A DNA stretch of 64,000 nucleotides. Origin: Streptomyces longhuiensis (GTDB lineage Bacteria > Actinomycetota > Actinomycetes > Streptomycetales > Streptomycetaceae). The DNA lies in assembly GCF_020616555.1 (NCBI RefSeq), contig NZ_CP085173.1, positions 9,440,001 to 9,504,000 of the forward strand, in the 5' to 3' direction. The translations under genes and the position numbers were made by a program. The number at the start of each line of letters is the position of its first letter. The stretch's first letter is position 1. Positions 27,052 through 35,425 of this stretch are shown here, piece after piece. The notes below the pieces were generated by a model, which saw only the letters and a list, made by a program, of their open reading frames with translations, was not told the DNA's origin and searched no databases.

Positions 27052-28500
27052 ATGGCACATCACTTCACGCAGGAGATTCCGGCCCACCTTCTGATGTGGC
27101 AGCGCGTACGCAGGTACGCCGTGCCACCGTCCATGATCGAGACCGCGACCGCGCGCCGTACAGCCGGTGACTGGGCGGGGGCCTGCGCCGCCGCCCGGGT
27201 CGACGTCGACCTCGATCTGCGCGCCGTGCGCCACCGCCACGGCACCGATATCGCCACTCTCATCCGTGCGGACCTGCGCAGGCTCGCGCCCGATCTGCTG
27301 CGCTGGCACATGCCCAGGGTCGCCCCCGACGGACGGCTCCGGCCCGGTCTCACCATCTCCTTGGCCCGTTACGGAAGGTGCGGCGGCACGCCGCTGCATC
27401 TCGTGGTGCGGACACCGCCCGCCCAGGCGGACGCCGGACAGCGGATGTCACTGGACGTGTGGGAGGGCTCGGCGAACGACCGTCCCGCGAACCGTCCGTA
27501 CCTCCATCCGCATCCGCATCCCGACCGGCGTTTCCGGCTCGATCTGCACCGGCATCTCTGGGATTCGGCGCGAAGCGGCGAACTGGCGCGGCGGGGAGGT
27601 GCGCCGTCCGTGGCGCCACCCGGTCGGCCCGTCCTGCACGACTCCCCGTGGGCAGTGGCCAGTTGGGCCGCCGAAGCAGAGTTGCTGTTGCGGGCCGAGG
27701 GGCGCTCTCGCGGGGCCTTCACCGTACGGCTCGGGGCGCGCAGCCGTGCCCTGCTCGAAATCGTCGCCCCCGACGACAGCCACGCGACCACGCTCCGGCC
27801 GCTGCGGGAGACACTGCCCCCGCAGGAAGTCGCGGTGCTGCCCGTGTTGCCTGAGGTGGCGGCCCGGGTTCTTCCGGATCTGGAGCTGCTGCGGGCCGGG
27901 CTCGTCGCGGTCGGGCAGCTGCATCCGCTCGTGGCCCCGGCGGTAAGGGGATCTGCCCCGGTGTCCGTGGCGGGCCGCGACCCCGAGCCTGGCGACCCGC
28001 ACCGGGTGGAGTGCCGGGGCGAGGTCCACCGCATCGCGCTGCGGGACGGGGTGCTGACCGCGGTCGATCACGACTCGGCCCAACTCCGGCGCGAGGAGCT
28101 GCTGGTGGCGCTCGGTGGTCCGGCGCTGCCCTGCCTGCGGGCGATCGACGCGGTGCACCGCAGCCCTGAGGCGCTTCCCGCGGTACGCGAACGGCTCCGC
28201 CACGGTGACGTCACCGGTGCGCTCGCGGTGGTCGAGAGGCTGCTCGGTCCCGGTGCGGTGCTTCGCGACGGGCCGCTCAGGGACGAACTGGAGTCGGCCG
28301 CGGTCCGCCGGATCGACCACGGGCTCTTCCGCGCGGGGCTGGCCGACGTACCCGCCGGCCCAGGCGAACCACGGGGCGGGCACGCCTCGGGCGCGCGGCA
28401 CACGGAAGCGGGCCACCGACCCCGACTCGGCCGTGCTACGCCCCTCGAGTCGCGCCGCAAGCGCGGCAGCAGGGGCCGGCCTCGCACCGGTCTGATCTGA
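27052..28500 (+). CDS. Uncharacterised 482-aa protein upstream of the MoxR/VWA pair
   Basis: Begins MAHHFTQEIPAHLLMWQRVR. AAGGTGAG lies 7 bp before the ATG at 27052. The N-terminal third has YAVPPSMIETATARRTAGDW-AGACAAARVDVDLDLRAVR and LRRLAPDLLRWHMPR, a helical region that looks conserved and contains no known catalytic motif. The middle is beta-rich (SWAAEAELLLRAEGRSRGAF), and the C-terminal 60 residues are basic and low-complexity. No signal peptide. It is followed after 120 bp by the MoxR-like ATPase on the same strand, so it is likely the third component of that module. Function unknown. Confidence 0.7.
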   Translation: MAHHFTQEIPAHLLMWQRVRRYAVPPSMIETATARRTAGDWAGACAAARVDVDLDLRAVRHRHGTDIATLIRADLRRLAPDLLRWHMPRVAPDGRLRPGLTISLARYGRCGGTPLHLVVRTPPAQADAGQRMSLDVWEGSANDRPANRPYLHPHPHPDRRFRLDLHRHLWDSARSGELARRGGAPSVAPPGRPVLHDSPWAVASWAAEAELLLRAEGRSRGAFTVRLGARSRALLEIVAPDDSHATTLRPLRETLPPQEVAVLPVLPEVAARVLPDLELLRAGLVAVGQLHPLVAPAVRGSAPVSVAGRDPEPGDPHRVECRGEVHRIALRDGVLTAVDHDSAQLRREELLVALGGPALPCLRAIDAVHRSPEALPAVRERLRHGDVTGALAVVERLLGPGAVLRDGPLRDELESAAVRRIDHGLFRAGLADVPAGPGEPRGGHASGARHTEAGHRPRLGRATPLESRRKRGSRGRPRTGLI

Positions 28501-28621
28501 CCGCCCTCACACGTCAGCCGACTCGCCGACATCCCCTTCCCGCACGGCGCGTTGCGCACCGCACGCGCGCGCGACATCCGGAACGGCACGCCCGTTCCCC
28601 TCTCACACTCAGGTGATGCCC

Positions 28622-29905
28622 ATGACTTCCAGCACGCTCCTGCCCGCCTTTGCTCCCGCCACCTCAACCTCCGAAACTGATACGAACCTGGCCCTCGCTG
28701 GCCAACTCCTCTCCCTCCTGCGGACGACGGCCACCGAGCCGCGCCCCGACGAGCAGCTCGAAGCGCTCACCCTGGCCGTCGCCGCCGACCTCCCCGTGCT
28801 GCTCTGGGGAGAGCCGGGCATCGGCAAGACCGCTGCCCTGACGCAGCTCGCCACCTCGCTCGACCTGCCGCTCACGACGGTGATCGCCAGCGTCCACGAG
28901 CCGTCCGACTTCTCCGGGCTACCCATCGTGGGCGACGACCCGGCCGTGCAGGGTGTGCCGATGGCGCCGCCGCAGTGGGCCGTCGAACTCGTACGCGCCG
29001 GCCGGGGGCTGCTCTTCCTGGACGAACTCTCCACCGCCACCCCAGCCGTCCAGGCCGCACTGCTCCGCGTAGTCCTGGAACGACGGGTCGGCACGCTCCA
29101 ACTGCCGCCAGGCGTACGGATCGTGGCCGCCGCGAACCCGCGCGCCTCGGCAGCGGACGGGTGGGAGCTGAGCCCGCCGCTCGCCAACCGCTTCGTGCAC
29201 CTGAACTGGGTGCACGACCGGGACGTGGTGGTACGCGGCCTCGGCGGGGTCTGGCCCCGGGCGGAGCTGCCCAGGCTCGCACCGGAGCGGCTGTCGGAGT
29301 CCGTGGCATTCGCCCGGCATGCGGTCTGCGGATTCCTGAAGGCCCGGCCGACGCTCATCCACCGACTGCCGGGGTCCGAGACACGGCGCGGCGGTGCGTG
29401 GCCGTCGCCCCGGAGCTGGGAGGCCGCCCTGACCCTGCTCGCCTTCGGCACGGCGGCGTCCGTCTCCCGCGACGTCCTCGCGCTGCTGGTGCGGGGCGCG
29501 GTGGGGGACGGGCCGGGGCTCGAACTCCTCGCCCACCACGACCGGATGGACCTGCCGGACCCGGAGTCGCTGCTCGCCGACCCGGCCGCCGCCGAGCTGC
29601 CGGAGCGGGGCGATCTGCGCCAGGCGGCGCTGGAGGCGGTGGTGGCTGCCGTCGGTGCACGGCCGGAGCGGCACCGGTGGGAGGCGGGCTGGGCCGTGCT
29701 GGTCAGGGCCATGGAGACCGGAGCCCCAGACCTTCTGGTCGCCCCGGCGACGGCGCTGGCCGGGCTCCGACGAGACGACTGGGAGGTACCAGAGGTGGTG
29801 GAACGGCTGGCCGGCGTTGTCGGGCTCGTCCGCACCGCGGATCGGTCGGTGGAACGGGTCGCGGCAGCCGCCGACGCCCGCCGCGCGACGGGGGCGCGCC
29901 GATGA
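28622..29905 (+). CDS. MoxR-like AAA+ ATPase
   Basis: A 427-aa AAA+ protein. Walker A GEPGIGKTA (~63-71), Walker B GLLFLDELSTA (~129-139), sensor 1 region VRIVAAANPRASAADGWELS, arginine-containing LANRFVHLNW. This layout matches MoxR ATPases, which act with VWA-domain partners to remodel or insert metals into proteins. ATG 28622 is chosen since AGGTG lies 6 bp before it; GTG 28613 is possible. Its TGA overlaps the next gene's ATG (ATGA), so the VWA protein is translationally coupled. Confidence 0.88.
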   Translation: MTSSTLLPAFAPATSTSETDTNLALAGQLLSLLRTTATEPRPDEQLEALTLAVAADLPVLLWGEPGIGKTAALTQLATSLDLPLTTVIASVHEPSDFSGLPIVGDDPAVQGVPMAPPQWAVELVRAGRGLLFLDELSTATPAVQAALLRVVLERRVGTLQLPPGVRIVAAANPRASAADGWELSPPLANRFVHLNWVHDRDVVVRGLGGVWPRAELPRLAPERLSESVAFARHAVCGFLKARPTLIHRLPGSETRRGGAWPSPRSWEAALTLLAFGTAASVSRDVLALLVRGAVGDGPGLELLAHHDRMDLPDPESLLADPAAAELPERGDLRQAALEAVVAAVGARPERHRWEAGWAVLVRAMETGAPDLLVAPATALAGLRRDDWEVPEVVERLAGVVGLVRTADRSVERVAAAADARRATGARR

Positions 29906-31299
29906 CGGCCGCGCACCACGTCGGACCAACCCCTCTCCCACGATCGGCGACGGCTGCCGCGAAGCGCCCGGAACCACGCCCCCTGCCGCGCCCCATGTCC
30001 CCGCCGGCGCCCCCGCGCCCGGTGCGGGCGACACCGCCGCAGCGACCGGACCGCCACGGAGGGGCCGACGACCGGATCAAACTCCCGCTGGACTGGGAGA
30101 AGTTGCTGGCCGCACGGCTGCACGCGGTGAAGGTCCGCCCCTATCTGGCCGACGCGCTCTTCGCGCTGCATGTGGTGGAGGACCGTGCGGTGCCGACGAT
30201 GGCGGTCGACGCGCACTGGCGCTGCTACGTGTCGCCGGCGTTCGTGGCCCGCACACCGGTGGAGGAACTGGCGGGCATCTGGGTGCACGAGGTCTCCCAT
30301 CTGCTCCGTGACCACCACGGACGAAGCGAGCGGTACGCACGGGAGCACGAGGAGTCTGGACCGGGCGAGCGGCTGCGACGGAACATCGCCGCCGACTTCG
30401 AGATCAACGACGACATCTACGGTGACGGACTGCCCCGGCCCTTCGGAGCGGTCGTGCCGTCACTGCTGCGACTGCCCGACGGCCTGCTGATGGAGGAATA
30501 CCTACGGACGGCGTCGATGTCCGGGCTCGCCGCGGAACTGGCCTGGCTGGACTGCGGCAGTGGTGCCGACGGGCACGACCGGGCGTGGGAGCTGGGGCCC
30601 GACGGGGCGAACGGACTCACCCGGCAGCAGCAGGACGCCGTCCGCTTCCGGGTCGCGGAGGGCATCAAGGGCAGACCTGGCCACGCGCCGGAGGGATGGC
30701 GGCGGTGGGCCGACGAGGCCTTCCAACCGCCGCAGCCGTGGCGGCAGTTGCTGGGCGCGGCGGTCCGCTCGGCAGCGGGTGCGCCCGGAGTGGGGGAGAA
30801 CCACACCTACCGGCGTCCGTCCCGCCGATCGTCGAGCGTCCCTGGAGTGGTGCTGCCGAGCCTCCGCCGTACCCCGCCCCGTGTCTGCGTCGTCATCGAT
30901 ACCTCCGGGTCGGTGAGCGACGCCGAGCTGGGCAGCGCGCTCCTCGAGGTCGCGGCGATCTCGCGGGCCGTCGGAGGACGGCGCGACCTGGTCTCGGTGA
31001 TCTCCTGTGACGCTGCGGCCGGCGTTGCCGTCCCTCTGTGCCGAGCCGAGAGCCTCGAACTGCTCGGCGGCGGCGGAACCGATCTGCGCTCCGGTTTCGC
31101 CCGGGCGCTCCGTTCCCGACCCCGCCCCGACGTGATCGTCGCCCTGACCGACGGGCAGACGCCATGGCCCTCCGGGCAGCCGCCCTGCCGCACTGTCGTC
31201 GGTCTGTTCCCGCGACCCGCCCGCGCCACGGACGAGGACGACCCCGACTATGTCCCGGACACACCGCCGTCCTGGGCGCGCGTCGTCATCATCGGTTGA
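29902..31299 (+). CDS. VWA-like protein with zinc metallopeptidase-like domain (DUF2201 type)
   Basis: A 465-aa partner of the MoxR ATPase. After a Pro-rich linker (~10-55), the first domain carries an HExxH motif (WVHEVSHLLRDHHGR, ~128-142) and a further acidic helix NIAADFEINDD, as in the DUF2201 putative metallopeptidase domain. The second half is a VWA-like domain with a complete MIDAS start, CVVIDTSGSVSD (~329-340), then GGGGTDLRSGF (Thr ligand) and VIVALTDGQTPWP (Asp ligand). ATG 29902 overlaps the preceding stop by 4 bp. Whether the HExxH site cleaves peptides is not established for the family. Confidence 0.88.
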   Translation: MTAAHHVGPTPLPRSATAAAKRPEPRPLPRPMSPPAPPRPVRATPPQRPDRHGGADDRIKLPLDWEKLLAARLHAVKVRPYLADALFALHVVEDRAVPTMAVDAHWRCYVSPAFVARTPVEELAGIWVHEVSHLLRDHHGRSERYAREHEESGPGERLRRNIAADFEINDDIYGDGLPRPFGAVVPSLLRLPDGLLMEEYLRTASMSGLAAELAWLDCGSGADGHDRAWELGPDGANGLTRQQQDAVRFRVAEGIKGRPGHAPEGWRRWADEAFQPPQPWRQLLGAAVRSAAGAPGVGENHTYRRPSRRSSSVPGVVLPSLRRTPPRVCVVIDTSGSVSDAELGSALLEVAAISRAVGGRRDLVSVISCDAAAGVAVPLCRAESLELLGGGGTDLRSGFARALRSRPRPDVIVALTDGQTPWPSGQPPCRTVVGLFPRPARATDEDDPDYVPDTPPSWARVVIIG

Positions 31300-31407
31300 G
31301 GAAGGTACCTGGCGCCTGGCCCGGGCCGGGCCTTGTGCTGGCCCTCCGAGCAGTACGACCCGGCCGGAATGTGACCGACCGAGCTGGTGAGAGGAGAAGG
31401 ACGGCCC

Positions 31408-31426
31408 GGCGGGCGTGGAGCCCGCC
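31408..31426 (+). terminator. Possible hairpin terminator after the MoxR/VWA genes
   Basis: GGCGGGC and GCCCGCC pair around a 5-nt loop, extended by imperfect pairing on both sides, about 110 bp after the VWA gene stop and before the convergent DUF4097 gene. Confidence 0.4.
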
Positions 31427-31574
31427 GTGCCGATCCTGTGCCGCTCGAGAAGTCATTGCGCAGGCGGCAGCGAGGACGCAGCTGCCGGCACCATTCTGGG
31501 GTGTGCTCCTCTAGAGCTGTCACGAAAACTCAACTCACGGACGGGTTCGCCTCGTTTGAGGGGTCCTGCCCCTC

Positions 31575-32246
31575 TTACAGGCTGCGAGCGGTGATGTCTC
31601 CGTAGGAGGTGGTGGCCTGGATGGTGAGTGCGGCGTTGGCGCCGTCGGTGTTCTTCAGGGTGTTGTGGATGCGGCCGTAGGTGGTGCCGGCGTCGAGGGT
31701 GGCGGAGGTGCCGCGGGCGGCGCCGATGGTGATGTCACCGGACTCGGTGCGCAGTTCGACCGTCCCGCTCGTGGCCTCGGCGATGTTCAGGTCGCCCTTC
31801 TGGGTGCTGATCTGCGCGGGGCCGGTCAGGCGGCCGATGAGGATGTCGCCGGCCTGGAGGGTGAGGTGGGCGCTCGCGGTCTCGTCGAGCTTGACCGTGC
31901 CCTGCGCGCCGTCGAAGGTGACGTCGCCGAGGCGCCCCACACCCCGCAGTTCGGTGGCGGCGGTCTTCGCCTCGATGGGGGAGCCGGCGGGCAGTTGGAC
32001 GGTGACTTCGACGGATCCGGAGTTGCCGAGGATGCGGTTCTTCGCGGCGGCTGCCTCGATGCGCAGGACTCCGTCCGCGTAGGCGACGGTGGTCTGTTCG
32101 GCGGCCTTGATGTCGCGGGTCTTGGACTTGTCGGTGGGCAGGATCTCGACGCATGTGTCGGTGCGGTCGGCGGCGATGAACTGGATGCGTCCTGCGGGGA
32201 TGTCCAGGACGGCGGTGACGGGGGAGGGGGTGTCGAACTTCTGCAT
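31575..32246 (-). CDS. DUF4097-family beta-strand repeat protein, copy 1
   Basis: A 223-aa soluble protein built of repeated short beta-strands (GDVTFDGAQGTVKLDETASA, GDILIGRLTGPAQIS, GDLNIAEATSGTVELRTESG, GDITIGAARGTSATLDAGTT), the DUF4097/adhesin-like solenoid. ATG 32246 (MQKFDTPSP) has AAGGAG 8 bp upstream. It is about 92% identical to the copy at 55556-56227, and the upstream regions are also nearly identical. Here it is divergent from an intact HTH regulator and has no transporter next to it. DUF4097 proteins often sit with DrrA/B-type ABC exporters, as the second copy does; the molecular role is unknown. Confidence 0.85.
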   Translation of the reverse strand: MQKFDTPSPVTAVLDIPAGRIQFIAADRTDTCVEILPTDKSKTRDIKAAEQTTVAYADGVLRIEAAAAKNRILGNSGSVEVTVQLPAGSPIEAKTAATELRGVGRLGDVTFDGAQGTVKLDETASAHLTLQAGDILIGRLTGPAQISTQKGDLNIAEATSGTVELRTESGDITIGAARGTSATLDAGTTYGRIHNTLKNTDGANAALTIQATTSYGDITARSL

Positions 32247-32358
32247 GGTGTGCTCCTTGAATCCGTTGTTTCTGATGGGCGAAACGCTACGTTGCATTCA
32301 AGGATCGAGCAACAGTCTTGTTGCGCAAGAACCCTATAACTGCAGGTAGTTGTAGGGA

Positions 32359-32418
32359 TTTCATTGCAATGGTTTGAACTCTAACGCAACAGCCTGCCTC
32401 CTGGTTGTTGCAATGAAA
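32359..32418. promoter_or_regulatory. Paired inverted operator boxes TTTCATTGCAA/TTGCAATGAAA (copy 1)
   Basis: TTTCATTGCAA at 32359-32369 (containing the 10-bp perfect palindrome CATTGCAATG) and its exact inverse TTGCAATGAAA at 32408-32418 lie in the divergent region between the DUF4097 gene and the HTH regulator. Both boxes and flanks recur at 56340-56400, so they are probably the binding sites of the regulator at 32537. Confidence 0.65.
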
Positions 32419-32536
32419 TGAGAGTGAACGCTATAGTCGACCCGCCGGCTCCAGACACGGAAACCGGCACGTGACGCCGTTCGCCGCCGCTGGGTGCCGG
32501 GGTTGGTGCAGGGGTGTGAAGAGAAGGGAGTGCGTA

Positions 32537-33271
32537 GTGCCGGGAGGCAGACTTACTCAGCCGGAGCGTCAGCAGATCGCGCTGGGGTTGGCCGATGGCC
32601 TGGCCTATGCCGAGATCGCCAGGAACCTGGAGCGCCCGACGTCGACGATCACGCGTGAAGTGATGCGTAACGGTGGCCCGACCGCCTACCGTGCGGACCT
32701 CGCGCACCGGGCTACGGAACAGCGGGCCCGCCGCAAGCAGCCGTCGGCGCCCCGGGATCCGGGCGCGCCCACGCAGGCTTATGGGCGTGACGCGGAAGCG
32801 GTGCGCGCGTACGAAGAGACGTTCACGACCGTCCTCATACAGTCGGGCACGCCGAAGATGATGGCGCGGGTCATGTCCTGCCTCACTCTCACCGACACGG
32901 GCAGTCTGACCGCGGCCGAACTCGTCCAGCGCCTGCAGGTCAGTCCTGCTTCCGTCTCGAAGGCGGTCGCGTTCTTGGAGAGTCAGGGCATGGTCCGCCG
33001 GGAACGCGATGAACGCCGCCGTGAGCGTTATGTCGTGGACAACGACATCATGTACCAGTCGATGATGGCGTCCGCCCGCTCCACGGCCCACATGGTCGAC
33101 ATCGCGCGCCAGGGCGTCGGCGTCCTCGGGTCGGGCACTCCGGCCGCGACCCGTCTGGAGAACATCGCCCGCTTCCTCGACTTCGTCTCCGAAAGCATCG
33201 CGCGCGCGGCGGAACAGGCCCGCGACATCCTCCACACCCAACCCGAACCGCCAGAAGACAGCACTACCTGA
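32537..33271 (+). CDS. Helix-turn-helix / MarR-GbsR-like transcriptional regulator
   Basis: A 244-aa regulator with two DNA-binding modules. Residues ~1-50 (GGRLTQPERQQIALGLADGL, AYAEIARNLERPTSTITREV-MRNGG) form an IS30-type HTH_38-like helix-turn-helix. The second part (~85-220) is a winged helix of the MarR/GbsR type: SLTAAELVQRLQVSPASVSK-AVAFLESQGMVRRERDERRR-ERYVV, followed by dimer helices. GTG 32537 follows AAGGGAG. It is divergent from DUF4097 copy 1 and probably binds the TTTCATTGCAA boxes. A stub of the same gene survives beside the second DUF4097 copy, so one regulator may control both loci. Confidence 0.82.
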   Translation: MPGGRLTQPERQQIALGLADGLAYAEIARNLERPTSTITREVMRNGGPTAYRADLAHRATEQRARRKQPSAPRDPGAPTQAYGRDAEAVRAYEETFTTVLIQSGTPKMMARVMSCLTLTDTGSLTAAELVQRLQVSPASVSKAVAFLESQGMVRRERDERRRERYVVDNDIMYQSMMASARSTAHMVDIARQGVGVLGSGTPAATRLENIARFLDFVSESIARAAEQARDILHTQPEPPEDSTT

Positions 33272-33384
33272 GCCGCGCCCACACCCGGACAGTCTGCCTG
33301 TCACTTGAGGGAGAGGCGCTCGCGCTGATGACGGGCATGCCATGTCCGCCGGGCGCAGGCGGGACGGCTGTGGGAAGTCCGGTT

Positions 33385-33640
33385 CGGGCAACAGGTGCTG
33401 AACCGGCCTTTTCGGGGGTCCGAGGTGGTCGATGACTCGGTCCGTGGCGGACGTCGAGGTCCCGAACTACGGGCCGAGCTGCCGCATCGTCAAGTTCATT
33501 CGCCAGTACGCTGCGACCGGCAGAACGCGCTCCTCCAGTGCCAAGCCCAAGGGCCTTCTCCGGCCGGTGCCGCTCCACCGCACCGCAGCGCGGTGACGAG
33601 TTTGCGGAAGCTCCGCGGGCTCAGCCCGGTGAACAGGAAC
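33385..33640 (-). mobile_element. Degenerate N-terminal fragment of an IS5-family transposase
   Basis: Reading across shifted frames on the minus strand gives LFTGLSPRSFRKLVTALR, RPEKALG, LALEERVLPVAAYWRMNLTM-RQLGP, a TAG stop, then FGTSTSATDRVIDHLGP. This is the helix-turn-helix N-terminus of an IS5-type transposase (LxLExRVLxVAAYWRTNLTMRQ, FGxSxSAxxRVIDxLGP). The catalytic domain is missing. Frameshifts plus a nonsense codon show long decay. Confidence 0.6.
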
Positions 33641-33705
33641 TATCCACGACGACGGTGACGCCGTGATCACACCAGTCACACGAAGACGATCACACCTGGT
33701 GCGCC

Positions 33706-34182
33706 CTATGAGGAGCGTGTGACGGCTTTGCGGGCGTCGGCCAACCGCAGCCGATTCTCCTGCAGCCACTCCGAGCCGACATCGATCGGCACACGTACTG
33801 CAATCTGCGTCGACGGCGAGTCATGCACCGTGACCTCCAGCGGATCATCCGGAGCCACCTCCAACCAGGCGCTACGGCCACCCGCTGGCCACTCGGCCCC
33901 CTCATCGGCCTGAAGAGCATCGAGACACCGTTCCCACTCATCCAGGTCCTCCAGCGACACCCGCAACCCAACCCGTCCAGTGATGAAGCCGCTCTCCACA
34001 ACAATCTCGGCCGCGTAGTACCGCTCTTCCTCCATCAGCAAAGGCTCACCGCATCTCACCTCAACCGTGACACTCTGAACCGAATCTGCGAAACGGAAGA
34101 GTTCGAACGCCTGCACTTCGTCGACCACAGCAGTTGCCTCGTGAACACTCGATGAACCAGGTTGCTCGTGATCCTCTCCCAC
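33706..34182 (-). CDS. DUF5959-like protein
   Basis: A 158-aa acidic soluble protein. Visible pattern: FELFRFADSVQSVTVEVRCG, then YYAAEIVVESGFITGRVGLR-VSLEDLDEWERCLDAL and WLEVAPDDPLEVTVHDSPST, ending VGSEWLQENRLRLADARKAV. The AEIVVxSGFxxGRxxL--xxLDxWExxLDAL arrangement is that of small Streptomyces DUF5959 proteins of unknown function. GTG 34182 has AGGAC upstream. It sits among transposase fragments, probably a single-gene unit. Confidence 0.65.
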   Translation of the reverse strand: MGEDHEQPGSSSVHEATAVVDEVQAFELFRFADSVQSVTVEVRCGEPLLMEEERYYAAEIVVESGFITGRVGLRVSLEDLDEWERCLDALQADEGAEWPAGGRSAWLEVAPDDPLEVTVHDSPSTQIAVRVPIDVGSEWLQENRLRLADARKAVTRSS

Positions 34183-34304
34183 GCACCGTCCTACAGGACA
34201 GCTTCACGAGACACATTGCGGGCCAACCCTTAGCTAGGACTTGTCCGTTCGATCATGTGACAGAGGTAGCTGGGAACCGTGGTCTTGCCTGCTCACTGAG
34301 GGGG

Positions 34305-34874
34305 TCACAGAGGAGCCGACTCCACCCTGCCCGTAAAACGGCCCCCCACTTGATCCGCGAGCCAATGGACGCGGGCGATCTGGTCTCCGTTGCGGTTCCG
34401 CGCGTGCACGTGGACGGTGTGGTCCTGTGAGGGTTCGCTCTGGTAGAGGTCCCGGGAATTCACGCTCAGCGTGAGGTAGGCGTACTTCTGTGAGATCTCC
34501 TCCAGTCCCGCTTCGGGAACCGCCAGCCATGCGTCCAGATCCCACCGAACAGAAGCGGGATCTGGCCCCAGGGCGGCGATGAAGGGCTCGGCGCGATCTA
34601 GCGGACGCCCCCAGTCGAACACTCGGATCGGCAGGCAGTCTGCGGGATTGTCACCGGCCTCCGACGAACCATGCTCTTTGCCGGCCGACGCCGACCATTC
34701 GAGGTCGGGCAGTACGCGACAAACGTGCTCCAGGACATCCGGAGACCTGATCAGGGCTTCGAAATCGACCTCGCCCTGACGGATGTCTGCCATGTCCAGC
34801 AAGGTTCGCACGGCACGTATCGCTTCGGGGAGGTCGGCGGTGGTGAGGATGGCAGACGCATGCGAGTTGCTCAT
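34305..34874 (-). CDS. Uncharacterised 189-aa protein
   Basis: Starts MSNSHASAILTTADLPEAIR. It contains LLDMADIRQGEVDFEALIRS, then IRVFDWGRPLDRAEPFIAAL, WDLDAWLAVPEAGLEEISQK-YAYLTLSVNSRDLY and DHTVHVHARNRNGDQIARVH. Acidic, no membrane segment, mixed alpha/beta. The ATG at 34874 is reasonable but its Shine-Dalgarno is weak. No family recognised. It lies in the same orientation as the DUF5959 gene, 122 bp away, and both resemble lone accessory genes or possible immunity-like proteins; this is only an impression from size and composition. Confidence 0.55.
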   Translation of the reverse strand: MSNSHASAILTTADLPEAIRAVRTLLDMADIRQGEVDFEALIRSPDVLEHVCRVLPDLEWSASAGKEHGSSEAGDNPADCLPIRVFDWGRPLDRAEPFIAALGPDPASVRWDLDAWLAVPEAGLEEISQKYAYLTLSVNSRDLYQSEPSQDHTVHVHARNRNGDQIARVHWLADQVGGRFTGRVESAPL

Positions 34875-34929
34875 CCCGGAACCATAGAGGGGCACTCGCG
34901 ACCCTGCCCAACGAGTTCTGGACTGCCGA

Positions 34930-35058
34930 GTGTTTGACGGACCGAAGCCAGTTGGCAACCGCCGCTGCGGTGACGGTTCCAAGGAAGACGCAACTGCGCT
35001 TGTCGTGCCGCTCGGACACCGGTCGCAACTGCTTGAGCCAGTTGACCGCCCGTTGTTG
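34930..35058 (-). mobile_element. C-terminal fragment of an IS5-family transposase
   Basis: The minus strand reads NWLKQLRPVSERHDKRSCVF, then LGTVTAAAVANWLR. This matches the end of DDE transposases where a (R/K)xxxxRYDKRxxxxxGTVTVAAIxxWLR tail is usual. The upstream catalytic part is absent. It abuts another transposase fragment in the opposite orientation. Confidence 0.5.
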
Positions 35059-35325
35059 AGGGTGCGTCTTGGTTACTCGTCAGTGCGGAAGACCTGGGCC
35101 GCTCAGGGCTTTGCCAGCCGCCTGCTCAAGTGGGAAGGCGCCCAAGCCCTCGGCCGTAAGCTGGAGATCGTCCCGCCAGAAGCCGGGGTAATGCGGGTTC
35201 TCAGTCCAGCCCAAGTGGTGGGCGGTAGAGCCGACTTACGTTTGGTCGGCGGCCCATCGCCGCCTGACCCACGACTCCGAGACCAGCCCCGCCGCTGCTG
35301 GGACGGCCATGAACCGCCGGGTGTG
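35059..35325 (+). mobile_element. Frameshifted C-terminal fragment of a second IS5-type transposase
   Basis: One plus frame reads TWAAQGFASRLLKWEGAQAL-GRKLEIV; the next frame reads FSVQPKWWAVEPTYVWSAAH-RRLTHDSETSPAA. Together these match WADQGFxGRLLxWAxxxLGxxLEIV and FxVLPRRWVVERTxAWLxxHRRLxRDYExxP, the third Asp region and the Glu region of an IS5/IS112-like transposase. The frameshift and the missing N-terminal half make it a relic. Confidence 0.6.
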
Positions 35326-35425
35326 ATGGCCGGCGTCATGGTCCGCCGACCGAGCAGCGGCCGATCAGCCCCTCGTTCAAGACCTTGGGGGTGAGGTCTC
35401 CACCCCGATCTGGGATGATCGCGCT

